From an uncultured Oscillibacter sp. (GTDB taxonomy: Bacteria; Bacillota; Clostridia; Oscillospirales; Oscillospiraceae): 11,014 nucleotides of DNA. Where the stretch lies: contig CAMHBH010000069.1 of the NCBI GenBank assembly GCA_946183175.1, positions 1 to 11,014 on the forward strand, given 5' to 3'. Positions 1 to 7,109 of this stretch are shown here, piece by piece. Position 1 is the first letter of the stretch; each line of letters begins with the position of its first letter. The position numbers were made by a program, and so were the translations under genes. Under the pieces are notes generated by a model that had not been told where the DNA came from, did no database searches, and worked only from the letters and a program-made list of their open reading frames with translations.

Positions 1-1334
1 GCGATACCCAGCGCCCCGGTCTCGTTGGCCTGTAGGGTCTCAACGGGCGTCCGCATGACATCGGCGAACATCTGCGCCCATACCCGCGCGCGCGCCGCGC
101 CGCCCGCTAGTCGAATGACCGTCGGGGGCGTCTGGCGCGTCTTCAACAGGCGCTCGTAGTGGTAGCGGTGGCAGAACGTCACGCCCTCAAAAATACTCCG
201 CGCGATGTGCTCCCGCGTGTGCGCCGCGCTCATGCCGATAAAACAGCCTTTGGCGTTCGGGTGTACGTTCGAGGCCATCAGGAACGGCAGGAAAATCGGC
301 GTGAACTCCGACGGCGGGATACTCTCTACGCTGTCGTCGAGGAGGTCGTAGACGCTCTCGCCGTCGGCGGACACTTGCCGCTCCAACTCCGGGATGATTT
401 GCTTGACGAACCAGGTCAGATTCCCGGCGGAAGTCGGCGACGATTCCTCTATGAGGTAGTAGCCGGGGAGGGCGAAGAGGGAGTTCATTTGCACGGTGCC
501 GTCTAACACGGGTTCCTTGCGGATGTACTCGTTAATCGACCAGGTTCCGGCAATCATGCACACTTTGTCGGGGTCGGTCACGCCCGCCGCGATTGCGCAG
601 GCGTTGATATCGAACATCCCGCCGATAACGGGCGTCCCGGCGGGAATCCCACAGCGCGCCGCCGCCTCCTCCGACACGCTCCCTGCGATTTCCGTCGCGC
701 GGCACAGCGGCGGCAGGGCGTCCCATACGTCGCCGATTCCGAACAGGTCGAGCAAGTCCTTGTCGAAAGCGACCGTTTTCAGGTTCATGAGGCCGGAGCC
801 GGAATAGTCCGTGATTTCGGCCCCGGGCTTTCCGGTCAGCCGGAAGCGCACGTAGTCCTTGCATGCAAAGACGTACTGAATATTCCGATAGTTTTCGGGT
901 TCGTTGTCGCGCAGCCATGCCAACAGCGCCACCGGCTGACACGACATCAAATGCTGACAGGAATACGCGAAGGCCTTTTCCTCGGTGCCGTCGCGCTTCC
1001 AGTCGCGGACGTACTCCCACGCGCGGTTGTCGGTCGAGATAATGCCGTTACGCAAGGGCTTTCCGTCCCTGCCCCACAGGTACAGCCCCTTCCCGTGTCC
1101 GGAGACGCCGATACCCGCGATTTCCGCCGGATTCACCCCGGTCTTTTCGAGTACGCCGCGCACGACCGCGCAATTGGCCTCCCACATTTCCTCCATGTCG
1201 CGCTCCATGAACCCGGGTTTCAGGGCAAGGGAGCGCGTCGACATCCCGAAAGAGCCTAATTCCCTGCCGTTGCCGTCGAATAATGCGGCCTTGGTTGCGG
1301 TGCCGCCGTTGTCGAGGCCGATATAGTAGCGCAT
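1..1334 (-). CDS. FGGY-family carbohydrate kinase, L-xylulokinase (LyxK)-like, 3' end cut by window edge
   Basis: ATP-dependent sugar kinase of the FGGY (xylulokinase/glycerokinase) fold, predicted to phosphorylate the final ketose or keto-acid of this pathway in the cytoplasm. The start at 1334 gives MRYYIGLDNGGTATKA, the standard N-terminal phosphate-binding strand-turn (GLDxGGTxxKA). Other family marks are SGHGKGLYL (78-86), STDNRA (100-105), and GGMFDINAC (238-246), where Asp242 fits the catalytic base. The motif near 295-305 (IEESSPTSAGN) and the C-terminal ATPase-fold motif RLAGGAARARVWAQM (408-422) follow. About 444 codons are present; the family runs near 490-500, so roughly 50 residues are missing to the left. 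From memory the spacing and motifs match E. coli LyxK (L-xylulose / 3-keto-L-gulonate kinase) better than XylB, but the substrate is not proven. The gene follows the dehydrogenase after 22 bp, with a weak purine-rich GCGGGGAAA ribosome site. It is the last operon gene visible. Confidence 0.9.
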   Translation of the reverse strand, partial: MRYYIGLDNGGTATKAALFDGNGRELGSFGMSTRSLALKPGFMERDMEEMWEANCAVVRGVLEKTGVNPAEIAGIGVSGHGKGLYLWGRDGKPLRNGIISTDNRAWEYVRDWKRDGTEEKAFAYSCQHLMSCQPVALLAWLRDNEPENYRNIQYVFACKDYVRFRLTGKPGAEITDYSGSGLMNLKTVAFDKDLLDLFGIGDVWDALPPLCRATEIAGSVSEEAAARCGIPAGTPVIGGMFDINACAIAAGVTDPDKVCMIAGTWSINEYIRKEPVLDGTVQMNSLFALPGYYLIEESSPTSAGNLTWFVKQIIPELERQVSADGESVYDLLDDSVESIPPSEFTPIFLPFLMASNVHPNAKGCFIGMSAAHTREHIARSIFEGVTFCHRYHYERLLKTRQTPPTVIRLAGGAARARVWAQMFADVMRTPVETLQANETGALGI

Positions 1335-1356
1335 ACTGTTTCCCCGCTTTCGTGCG

Positions 1357-2343
1357 TCAGGCCTTGTAATCCGGGTTGAGCAAGTCCCGGCCTATGTCCT
1401 TGCCCTCAAAGAAGTCCGCCGCGATATCAATGGCCTTTTTGTACATGGCCCACAGGGCGTCCTCGGTCTGCGCGGCGACGTGCGGCGTCAGAATGACGTT
1501 ATCGAGCGTCAGCAACGGCGAATCCGCCGGAAGCGGTTCCTCCGCGTACACGTCCAGCCCCGCGCCGAGAATCGTCCCGTTCTTGAGCGCCTCGTACAGC
1601 GCCGCCTCGTCGACGATGTTCCCGCGCGCCGTACACACCAGCACGGCGTTTTTCTTCATCAGCGCGAGGCGTTCGGCGTTGACAAGGTGGTAGGCCTCGT
1701 CGGTGTACGGAATGTGGATGCTGATGGCGTCGGCCTCCCGGAAAAGCTCGTCGAGTTCGACTTTCCGCGCCCCGGCGGCCTCCAGCGCCTCCGCCGACTG
1801 GTACGGGTCATAGGCCAATACTTCCACGTCGTAGCCGCTGAACAGCTTCGCGAGGATTTTGGAAATCATGCCGTAGCCCAGGAGGCCTAATTTCTTGCCG
1901 CGCATTTCGCCGCCGACGCTCTTCGCGCCCCACTTGCCGGAGTTCGTCACGAGGCGGTTGTGAATCAACTGCCGCTTGGCGGCCAGAATCATGGCCATAG
2001 CCATTTCGGCGACGGCCTGCGCGTTGGCCCCGGTCGTGCGCGCGATTGCGATACCGTTCGCGGACGCGTCGGGAAGGTTGACCGCCTCAAAGCCCACGCC
2101 GTAGCGAACCAGTAACTTTACGCTGTCCTTGATTTGCGAAAAGATTGCGTTGTCATAGGTCTGCACGTCGATAATCCCGGCGTCGGCGCCCTGTAAGGCC
2201 GCGACGGCGCTTTCGGGGCTGAACGGCGTCTGCGGAACCCAGACGTATTCGAGATTCCGCCCGGCGGCGTACTCCCGCGCGCGGTCGTTCATCTGGTTGT
2301 AGAGCGGCGAGGGGACGCCGTACAGGCTGACGAGTTTTTTCAT
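1357..2343 (-). CDS. D-isomer-specific 2-hydroxyacid dehydrogenase (NAD-dependent)
   Basis: Cytoplasmic oxidoreductase that interconverts a 2-keto acid and a D-2-hydroxy acid; 328 aa, the usual family length. The start at 2343 (MKKLVSLYGV) is chosen over an ATG 27 codons upstream because it is preceded by AGAAGGAG at good spacing, while the upstream extension runs through an intergenic hairpin and does not resemble the family. The N-terminal half of the catalytic domain is followed by the Rossmann domain: nucleotide loop G156-Y-G158, then acidic Asp179 (AYDP) at the end of the second strand, which favours NAD over NADP. The catalytic triad is intact: Arg240 (VCTARGNIVDE), Glu269 (DVYAEEP) and His288 (LTPHVAAQT). 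Relatives include D-3-phosphoglycerate dehydrogenase, glyoxylate/2-ketogluconate reductases and CtBP-like proteins. SerA is unlikely because there is no ACT domain and the neighbours are sugar genes. Its place between a hydrolase and a sugar kinase suggests a sugar-acid redox step, which is an inference. Confidence 0.93.
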   Translation of the reverse strand: MKKLVSLYGVPSPLYNQMNDRAREYAAGRNLEYVWVPQTPFSPESAVAALQGADAGIIDVQTYDNAIFSQIKDSVKLLVRYGVGFEAVNLPDASANGIAIARTTGANAQAVAEMAMAMILAAKRQLIHNRLVTNSGKWGAKSVGGEMRGKKLGLLGYGMISKILAKLFSGYDVEVLAYDPYQSAEALEAAGARKVELDELFREADAISIHIPYTDEAYHLVNAERLALMKKNAVLVCTARGNIVDEAALYEALKNGTILGAGLDVYAEEPLPADSPLLTLDNVILTPHVAAQTEDALWAMYKKAIDIAADFFEGKDIGRDLLNPDYKA

Positions 2344-2371
2344 GTCGCATACTCCTTCTGTGCGATTTACG

Positions 2372-2401
2372 CGCCCCTCCGCCAGCGTGACGGAGGGGGC
2401 G
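2372..2401. repeat. GC-rich intergenic hairpin upstream of the dehydrogenase
   Basis: Inverted repeat in the spacer between the amidohydrolase and dehydrogenase genes. On the + strand CGCCCCTCCG (2372-2381) pairs with CGGAGGGGGCG (2391-2401), with one bulged base, around a 9-nt loop. No U-run follows on the operon (minus) strand, so it does not look like a normal intrinsic terminator. A REP-like palindrome or an mRNA-stabilising or processing hairpin inside the operon transcript is more likely. It lies about 30 nt upstream of the dehydrogenase start. Confidence 0.6.
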
Positions 2402-2438
2402 TTTCCTGTATCACGGGATTTCAACCCACTCCTCCTCT

Positions 2439-2495
2439 ATATCGCGTCTCTTCCCATAGACGGGAGAGGCGCGAGACCGGGAGGAGACACGATAT
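2439..2495. repeat. Long imperfect inverted repeat with a competing inner arm, at the amidohydrolase stop codon
   Basis: Arms at 2439-2455 (ATATCGCGTCTCTTCCC) and 2479-2495 (GGGAGGAGACACGATAT) are complementary at 15 of 17 positions. In the minus-strand transcript one exception is a G-U pair and the other a C-A mismatch. The 23-nt loop contains a second copy of one arm (GGGAGAGGCGCG, 2462-2473) that can pair with the same partner, so two alternative hairpins exclude each other. The outer arm touches the amidohydrolase stop codon (2495-2497). No U-tract follows on the operon strand. Confidence 0.6.
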
Positions 2496-3409
2496 CACGG
2501 GAAATAGACCTGCTTCGCGGTGTTGTAGTAGATATCGGCCTTTTCGGCGTCTGTAAAGGCGTCGGACTTTTCGAGATAGTCCGTGAGGTGTTCGTAGGTG
2601 TCCTGCGTGGCGGCGAATGGCGCGTCCGTGCCCCACATGAGGTGTCCGGTGCCCACGATGTCCGCCGCCATTTTCAGGTAGTCGACGGTCTCCGGGTAGG
2701 GGTACGCGTCGGGCTTCATGATTTTCGGCATAGCCGCCACGTCAAAGTACACGTTCGACTGCTTGAGCATTTCCAGTTCGGCTATCCATTCGCGACGCCT
2801 TGCGCGCACGGGGGCCAGCAGATGGCACACGACAACCTTCAAATCGGGACAGCGGTCGGAAATACGCAAAATGGCGTTGGTCTGGTGGCTCTCCATGCCG
2901 ATGTCGCCCACGTCGAGCGCCACGACGCCCTTGTGCTGTTCGATGAGCTTGTAAATCTCCATCATACGGGGGCCGGAAATCACGAACGGGTCGTGACAGC
3001 CCATCAGGCCGCCGCCCGAGCTGATTTCGAACTTCACGAGGTGGAAGTGCTTCTTGAACAGGAACCGCTCCAGCGCCGCCATATGATTCGTCGCGAACGG
3101 GTCGACCTCGCACGACGGGCAGAAACGGTCGGGGTATTTTTCGAGCAGTTCTTCATGGTAGCCGTTCTGGAAGCCGTACATACTGCCATTCATGAGTACG
3201 GCCCGCTCCACGTCGTTCCGGTCCATGATTTTCAGGGCCTGTTCGGCGAGGAAACAGTCGTCGCCGTAGTCGCCGTTGGTCGGGAAAAGCTGGAACTCCT
3301 CCCCGTTGCCCCAGCGGGCGCGGCCCCCGCCGACGGCGCGGAGTTCGCCCCGGCGGCAGTAGCCCGCCACGACTTTCGCGAGGTGCAAGTGCGCGTCAAT
3401 CTTTTTCAT
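2495..3409 (-). CDS. Amidohydrolase-2 family TIM-barrel metal-dependent hydrolase (possible lactonase)
   Basis: Predicted cytoplasmic metal-dependent hydrolase or decarboxylase of the amidohydrolase superfamily, amidohydrolase_2 branch; 304 aa. The start at 3409 follows a strong AAGGAGGAG. Visible active-site elements are the strand-1 metal pair His7-x-His9 (IDAHLHL), strand-6 His196 (VVCHLLAP) and strand-8 Asp262 (MWGTDAP), the usual proton-shuttle Asp. At the strand-5 position, where a His is usual, the sequence reads ALDVGD (Asp166), with His175 nearby. Residues 11-50 form a Gly/Arg-rich insertion after the HxH motif. Family members act as sugar-acid lactonases (L-rhamnono- or L-fuconolactonase), pyrone-dicarboxylate lactonase or aromatic-acid decarboxylases. 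Beside a sugar transporter, a hydroxyacid dehydrogenase and a sugar kinase, lactone hydrolysis is the most natural guess, but it is not shown. It is separated by 116 bp from the upstream permease and 151 bp from the downstream dehydrogenase, both spacers holding hairpins. Confidence 0.88.
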   Translation of the reverse strand: MKKIDAHLHLAKVVAGYCRRGELRAVGGGRARWGNGEEFQLFPTNGDYGDDCFLAEQALKIMDRNDVERAVLMNGSMYGFQNGYHEELLEKYPDRFCPSCEVDPFATNHMAALERFLFKKHFHLVKFEISSGGGLMGCHDPFVISGPRMMEIYKLIEQHKGVVALDVGDIGMESHQTNAILRISDRCPDLKVVVCHLLAPVRARRREWIAELEMLKQSNVYFDVAAMPKIMKPDAYPYPETVDYLKMAADIVGTGHLMWGTDAPFAATQDTYEHLTDYLEKSDAFTDAEKADIYYNTAKQVYFP

Positions 3410-3436
3410 AGCTCCTCCTTACTACACTGCAAACGC

Positions 3437-3461
3437 CCTCCCCCGCGCGGCGCGGGAGAGG
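3437..3461. repeat. GC-rich intergenic palindrome upstream of the amidohydrolase gene
   Basis: CCTCCCCCGCGC (3437-3448) and GCGCGGGAGAGG (3450-3461) are complementary at 11 of 12 positions with one base between them, so a real RNA hairpin would open a few central pairs as the loop. It shares the CTCCC/GGGAG-rich character of the two palindromes between 2372 and 2495. It lies about 28 nt upstream of the amidohydrolase ribosome site. There is no U-tract on the operon strand. Confidence 0.55.
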
Positions 3462-3515
3462 ACAGCGCCGCTTTGAATTTATGCGGCTAACTCACGCCTT
3501 TTTTATTTCAACTCA

Positions 3516-3543
3516 CGCCTCTTTCTTAAGAGGCGGTTTTTTT
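3516..3543 (+). terminator. Intrinsic-terminator-shaped hairpin pointing against the operon
   Basis: Read on the + strand, CGCCTCTT (3516-3523), a TCTT loop and AAGAGGCG (3528-3535) form a perfect 8-bp stem. It is followed by G and seven T residues (3537-3543), the classical rho-independent pattern. The T-run is the complement of Lys codons at the end of the second permease gene, and the stem spans that gene's stop codon (3526-3528). No + strand gene lies upstream, so it would stop antisense transcription if it works. On the minus strand the hairpin exists but the U-tract does not. It may simply be a 3'-end hairpin of the permease coding region. Confidence 0.4.
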
Positions 3544-4515
3544 CACGACCTTGCGGACTTTCTTCCGCGACTGGTCGGCGTGCTGCATGGCGTCGAACGC
3601 GACGGCAACGATAATCACAAGGCCCTTGACAAGCCCCGTCTGCGTAGAAGGTACGCTTAACAGGTTCAGGCCGTTGTTGAGCAGTCCCATGAGCACCGCG
3701 CCGAAAATCGCGCCGGGTACGGTGCCCTCTCCGCCGAGGAGGCTTACGCCGCCGATGACGCCCGCCGTAATCACGTCGTTGGTATAGCCGGAACCCGTGG
3801 CGGCGGCGGCCTGCTGTGTCATGGACGCAAGGATAATGCCGCCGATAGCCGTTGTCACGCCCGAGAGTACGTAGCAGATAATGGTCACGCGCTTGACGTT
3901 AATGCCCGAGATTTCCGAGGCGGTCGCGTTGCCGCCGACGGAGTAGACGTAGCGCCCGAACACCGTCTTGCGGAGTACGAACCAGCTCAGGAGGGCCATT
4001 AAAATCATGAAATAGATAGGCAGGGGGAAGCCGAGAATCTTCACGGAGCCGATAGCCGTAAAGGCGGCGGGTGCCGTACAGCTCACGATTTTGTTGTTGG
4101 TGACGACCATCGACAGTCCCTGGAAGATACTCTGCGAGGCGAACGTCACGAGGAACGCCGGGACGCCGAACCGGGTAATAATGAAGCCGTGGAAGAGTCC
4201 GGCGAGGGCGCCGACGGCAATCGCGGCGAGGATTCCCACGAACAGCCCGAGGCCGCTATCGTGGAAATAGTGGATAACCTCCACGACGGTGACGGCGCAA
4301 AAGCCGCACAAGGTAGCGATGGAAAGGTCAATGCCGCCCAGCAGAAAGACGAAAATCGTACCGCAGACCATGATTCCGATGACGGAGACCGACCAGAGGA
4401 CATTCGCGATATTGCCCACGGAAAGGAAGGTCGTACCGCGGAGCACCGTCAGCGCGACGACGAGGGCGACGAGGATAATGGGCTTGCTGTACTTGCCCCA
4501 GTTGATATTGTTCAT
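3526..4515 (-). CDS. Sugar ABC transporter permease, RbsC-type (second permease of the operon)
   Basis: Membrane subunit of a carbohydrate-uptake-2 ABC importer (BPD_transp_2 family), 329 aa, with about eight to ten hydrophobic segments from residue 11 to 310 and a Lys/Arg-rich cytoplasmic tail (RKKVRKVVKK). Family signatures are GGIDLS (60-65), GGNATASEISGINVKR (194-209), which fits the loop contacting the ATPase, and a Gly-rich stretch GGVSLLGGEGTVPGAIFG (255-272) followed by NNGLNLL. It differs clearly from the other permease (6098-7093), so the channel is probably a heterodimer, as in LsrCD, RhaPQ or YtfT/YjfF systems. Its ATG overlaps the ATPase stop codon (ATGA, 4512-4515), and GGAGGAGGGAG lies just upstream inside the ATPase gene, which indicates translational coupling. 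The substrate is unknown. Confidence 0.95.
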   Translation of the reverse strand: MNNINWGKYSKPIILVALVVALTVLRGTTFLSVGNIANVLWSVSVIGIMVCGTIFVFLLGGIDLSIATLCGFCAVTVVEVIHYFHDSGLGLFVGILAAIAVGALAGLFHGFIITRFGVPAFLVTFASQSIFQGLSMVVTNNKIVSCTAPAAFTAIGSVKILGFPLPIYFMILMALLSWFVLRKTVFGRYVYSVGGNATASEISGINVKRVTIICYVLSGVTTAIGGIILASMTQQAAAATGSGYTNDVITAGVIGGVSLLGGEGTVPGAIFGAVLMGLLNNGLNLLSVPSTQTGLVKGLVIIVAVAFDAMQHADQSRKKVRKVVKKTAS

Positions 4516-6101
4516 GCGTCTCCCTCCTCCGCTTTCTCAATCTCCACGGCCTCTTCGACAGCTTCCTCCTCCGCGACGCCCTGTCCGGCGGAGAGAATCC
4601 TCGACTGCGTGACGACTTCGTTTTTGAACTCCCGCACGATGTCGCCCTTGCGCATGACCAGAATACGGTGCGACACGCGCAAGAGTTCCTGCAAGTCGGA
4701 AGTCACGACGATGACCGCGACGCCCTGCTTTGCGAGTTTTTCGAGAATCTGGTAAATTTCGTCCTTCGCGCCCACGTCGATACCCGCCGTGGGTTCGTCG
4801 ACGATGAGCAGTTTCAAGTCGCGCATGAGCCACTTTCCGAGTACGACTTTCTGCGCGTTGCCGCCCGACATAAGCCCGACTTGCTTTTCGGGGTCGTTGG
4901 GGCGGATGTCGATTTCCTCAATGGCGCGCTTGCCCATCGCGAGTTCGTCGGCGTCGGAAATCGCCGTCGCGAGGTCTCCGGCGGGGCCGAATACCTTGTT
5001 AGTTTTGACAATGTCGTAGTTTGTCAGCGCGACATTTTTCGTAGTCGAGAGCAACGGAATGAAGCCCTGTCCGCGACGGTCTTCGGGTACGAATCCGATA
5101 CCCTCTTTGATACTGTTCTTCGGCGACGGGTCGAGCTTCTTCCCGTCGAGCCAGACTTCGCCCGACGCGGCTTTGTCCACGCCGTAAATCGCCCGTACAA
5201 CCTCTGTACGCCCCGCGCCAATCAGGCCGCCGAGGCCGAGGATTTCGCCGCGGTGTACCTGAAAGCTGATGTTGCGGAAACGGTCGGACTTGTCGGTGAG
5301 GCCGCGCACGTCCAGACGCACTTCCGCGCCCGGTTCGGAGTGCAACTGCTTTTTGGAACCCGCCGATTCGTCGACGACTTTGCCTATCATGGTCTCGATG
5401 ACCTTCGCGGGGATGATGTCCTTCTTTTCGAGAACCGCCGCGTTTTTGCCGTCGCGGAGAATCGTCAGGCGGTCGGAGAGCATGTAGACCTCTTCCAGGC
5501 GGTGGGAGATGTAGATAATCGACACGCCCTCACTGCGCAACGTGTTGATGATACGGAACAGGCTTTCGGCCTCCTTGCCCGACAGCGACGCCGTCGGTTC
5601 GTCCATAATCAGCAGTTTGGAATCCTGCGAGAGGCCCTTCAGGATTTCGATTAGCTGACGCTGTCCGATGCCCAGATGGTCGACGACGGTTTCGGGTTTC
5701 AGCGGGAAGTCGTATTTGTCGATAAGGGCCTGTGTCATTTCGTTCATCTTCCTGTAGTCGATGAACTTGCCCCGGCGCGGTTCGCGGCCCAGATAGACAT
5801 TCTGCGCCACGGTCAGCGGCGGTATCACGGACAGTTCCTGATAGATACACGCCACGCCGAGTTTCTGGCAGTCCTGATAACTGTTGATTTCCACGGGCTG
5901 GCCTTCCCAGAAGATTTGCCCGTCGTCCTTGGAGTAGACGCCCGTGATAATCTTGATGAGCGTCGATTTCCCGGCGCCGTTCTCGCCCATGAGGGCGTGT
6001 ACTTCGCCGCGCCGTACCTCAAATCGCACGTCCTGGAGTACCGGGACGCCCGAAAAGCTCTTGTAAATGCCCTTCGCTTCCAGAATGGTCTCGCCGCTCA
6101 T
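4512..6101 (-). CDS. Sugar ABC transporter ATP-binding protein, RbsA/MglA-type (two nucleotide-binding domains)
   Basis: Peripheral cytoplasmic ATPase that drives import through the two flanking permeases; 529 aa. The start at 6101 (MSGETILEAKG) is preferred over an ATG 21 codons upstream because it overlaps the permease stop (ATGA, 6098-6101), has an AGAGGGGG ribosome site, and begins at the family's normal first strand. Domain 1 is complete: Walker A GENGAGKST (39-47), Q-loop Gln88, signature LGIGQRQ (143-149), Walker B LLIMDEP (163-169) and His200. Domain 2 has the degenerate Walker A typical of this family (GLIGAGRTE, 292-300, no GKS), the signature MSGGNAQKV (411-419) and Walker B LLIVDEPTAGID (431-442). 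Only domain 1 is therefore expected to be fully catalytic, as in RbsA. The tail after residue 509 is unusually acidic (many Glu). One ATPase serves two different permeases. Confidence 0.96.
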   Translation of the reverse strand: MSGETILEAKGIYKSFSGVPVLQDVRFEVRRGEVHALMGENGAGKSTLIKIITGVYSKDDGQIFWEGQPVEINSYQDCQKLGVACIYQELSVIPPLTVAQNVYLGREPRRGKFIDYRKMNEMTQALIDKYDFPLKPETVVDHLGIGQRQLIEILKGLSQDSKLLIMDEPTASLSGKEAESLFRIINTLRSEGVSIIYISHRLEEVYMLSDRLTILRDGKNAAVLEKKDIIPAKVIETMIGKVVDESAGSKKQLHSEPGAEVRLDVRGLTDKSDRFRNISFQVHRGEILGLGGLIGAGRTEVVRAIYGVDKAASGEVWLDGKKLDPSPKNSIKEGIGFVPEDRRGQGFIPLLSTTKNVALTNYDIVKTNKVFGPAGDLATAISDADELAMGKRAIEEIDIRPNDPEKQVGLMSGGNAQKVVLGKWLMRDLKLLIVDEPTAGIDVGAKDEIYQILEKLAKQGVAVIVVTSDLQELLRVSHRILVMRKGDIVREFKNEVVTQSRILSAGQGVAEEEAVEEAVEIEKAEEGDA

Positions 6102-7093
6102 GCCGACACCCCCTCTTTCGCGCCCTGTTCTCTGGCGGCACGGTCCATACGGCCCTTGTACCACGCGTCGAACATGACCACGAGAATGATAATCACGCCC
6201 TTGATGACGTACTGGTAGGCGGTATTCATCTCGAGTTTGCGGACGCCGTTTTCGAGCGTGACCATGAACAGCGCGCCGATAAGTGTGCCAATCACGTCGC
6301 CGGAGCCGCCCGAGAGCGCCACGCCGCCTACGACCGCCGCCGCAATCGGGTTAAACTCGAAATCCTGTCCGACCGCCGTCGTGGCCGACTGCAAGCGCGC
6401 CGTCGTGAACACCGCGCCCACCGAACAGCAGAAGCCGACAATCGTATAGACAATCATCTTGACTTTCGCGACGTTGATACCGGAGAGCGTCGCGGCCTTG
6501 GGATTCGCGCCGACGGCGTAGATTTCGGTGCCGAGGCGGGTATATTTCAGGAAGATTTGCCCGCACACGACGAACACTATCATAGCGATAACGACGAAAT
6601 AGAAGTAGCCGACGGCGTAGCCGAGGACGGCATACGAGGAAATGTTCATGGGTTGCGACTGAATGACGCCGTTCGCGTCGCGAATGGCAATCATGTAGGT
6701 GAGGGCGCGGAAAATGCTCATCGTGGCGAGGGTGCCGATGAACTCCGGGACGTGGAGTTGTCCGATAATGTAGCCGTTAATCAGGCCGCAGCCGAGGCCG
6801 ACGACAATCCCGCAGAGAATCATAACCGGGATGGGCCAGAGCGTGTAGGCGTAGATATTGGCCATGGTCATACCCACGACGGCCATAATAGAGCCCGTCG
6901 AGAGGTCGATACCGGCGGTGATAATGGCCATCGTCACGCCCACGCCGATAATGGCCGTCACGGACGCGTCGCGCACGATGTCAATGAAGTTGTTGGCGTT
7001 GAGAAAGCGCGGGCCGCTGAGCGCCGTAAAGAGTACCCCCAGCGCGAGGAGCAGACCCAGCGAAATCAAGCGCCTGAGCGTCGTTTGTTTCAT
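6098..7093 (-). CDS. Sugar ABC transporter permease, RbsC-type (first permease of the operon)
   Basis: Integral membrane permease of the BPD_transp_2 family, 331 aa, with hydrophobic segments spread from residue 9 to 310. Signatures are AGIDLS (60-65), GANPKAATLSGINVAK (195-210) and the late Gly-rich segment VVGGVALSGGSGDVIG (254-269), followed by ENGVRKLEM where many relatives have NGL. The start at 7093 follows AAAGGAG by about ten bases, and the gene begins 16 bp after the binding-protein stop. The end overlaps the ATPase start by four bases, so translation is probably coupled. It is one half of a likely heterodimeric channel with the product of 3526-4515. The C-terminus is charged and cytoplasmic. 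Confidence 0.95.
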   Translation of the reverse strand: MKQTTLRRLISLGLLLALGVLFTALSGPRFLNANNFIDIVRDASVTAIIGVGVTMAIITAGIDLSTGSIMAVVGMTMANIYAYTLWPIPVMILCGIVVGLGCGLINGYIIGQLHVPEFIGTLATMSIFRALTYMIAIRDANGVIQSQPMNISSYAVLGYAVGYFYFVVIAMIVFVVCGQIFLKYTRLGTEIYAVGANPKAATLSGINVAKVKMIVYTIVGFCCSVGAVFTTARLQSATTAVGQDFEFNPIAAAVVGGVALSGGSGDVIGTLIGALFMVTLENGVRKLEMNTAYQYVIKGVIIILVVMFDAWYKGRMDRAAREQGAKEGVSA

Positions 7094-7109
7094 ACGCTTT
7101 GCGCTCCTT

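Noticed and set aside
1357..2343. D-3-phosphoglycerate dehydrogenase (SerA) assignment
   Set aside because: The catalytic domain is related, but there is no C-terminal ACT domain and the gene sits inside a sugar-uptake operon.
2342..3490. Plus-strand open frame of 382 codons opposite the amidohydrolase
   Set aside because: It is antisense to a gene with clear catalytic motifs. The translation is His/Val/Arg-rich with no recognisable domain, and long antisense frames are expected where codon third positions are GC-biased.
4668..5654. Plus-strand open frame of 328 codons inside the ATPase gene
   Set aside because: It is a shadow of the RbsA-type gene, whose Walker and signature motifs are all on the minus strand.
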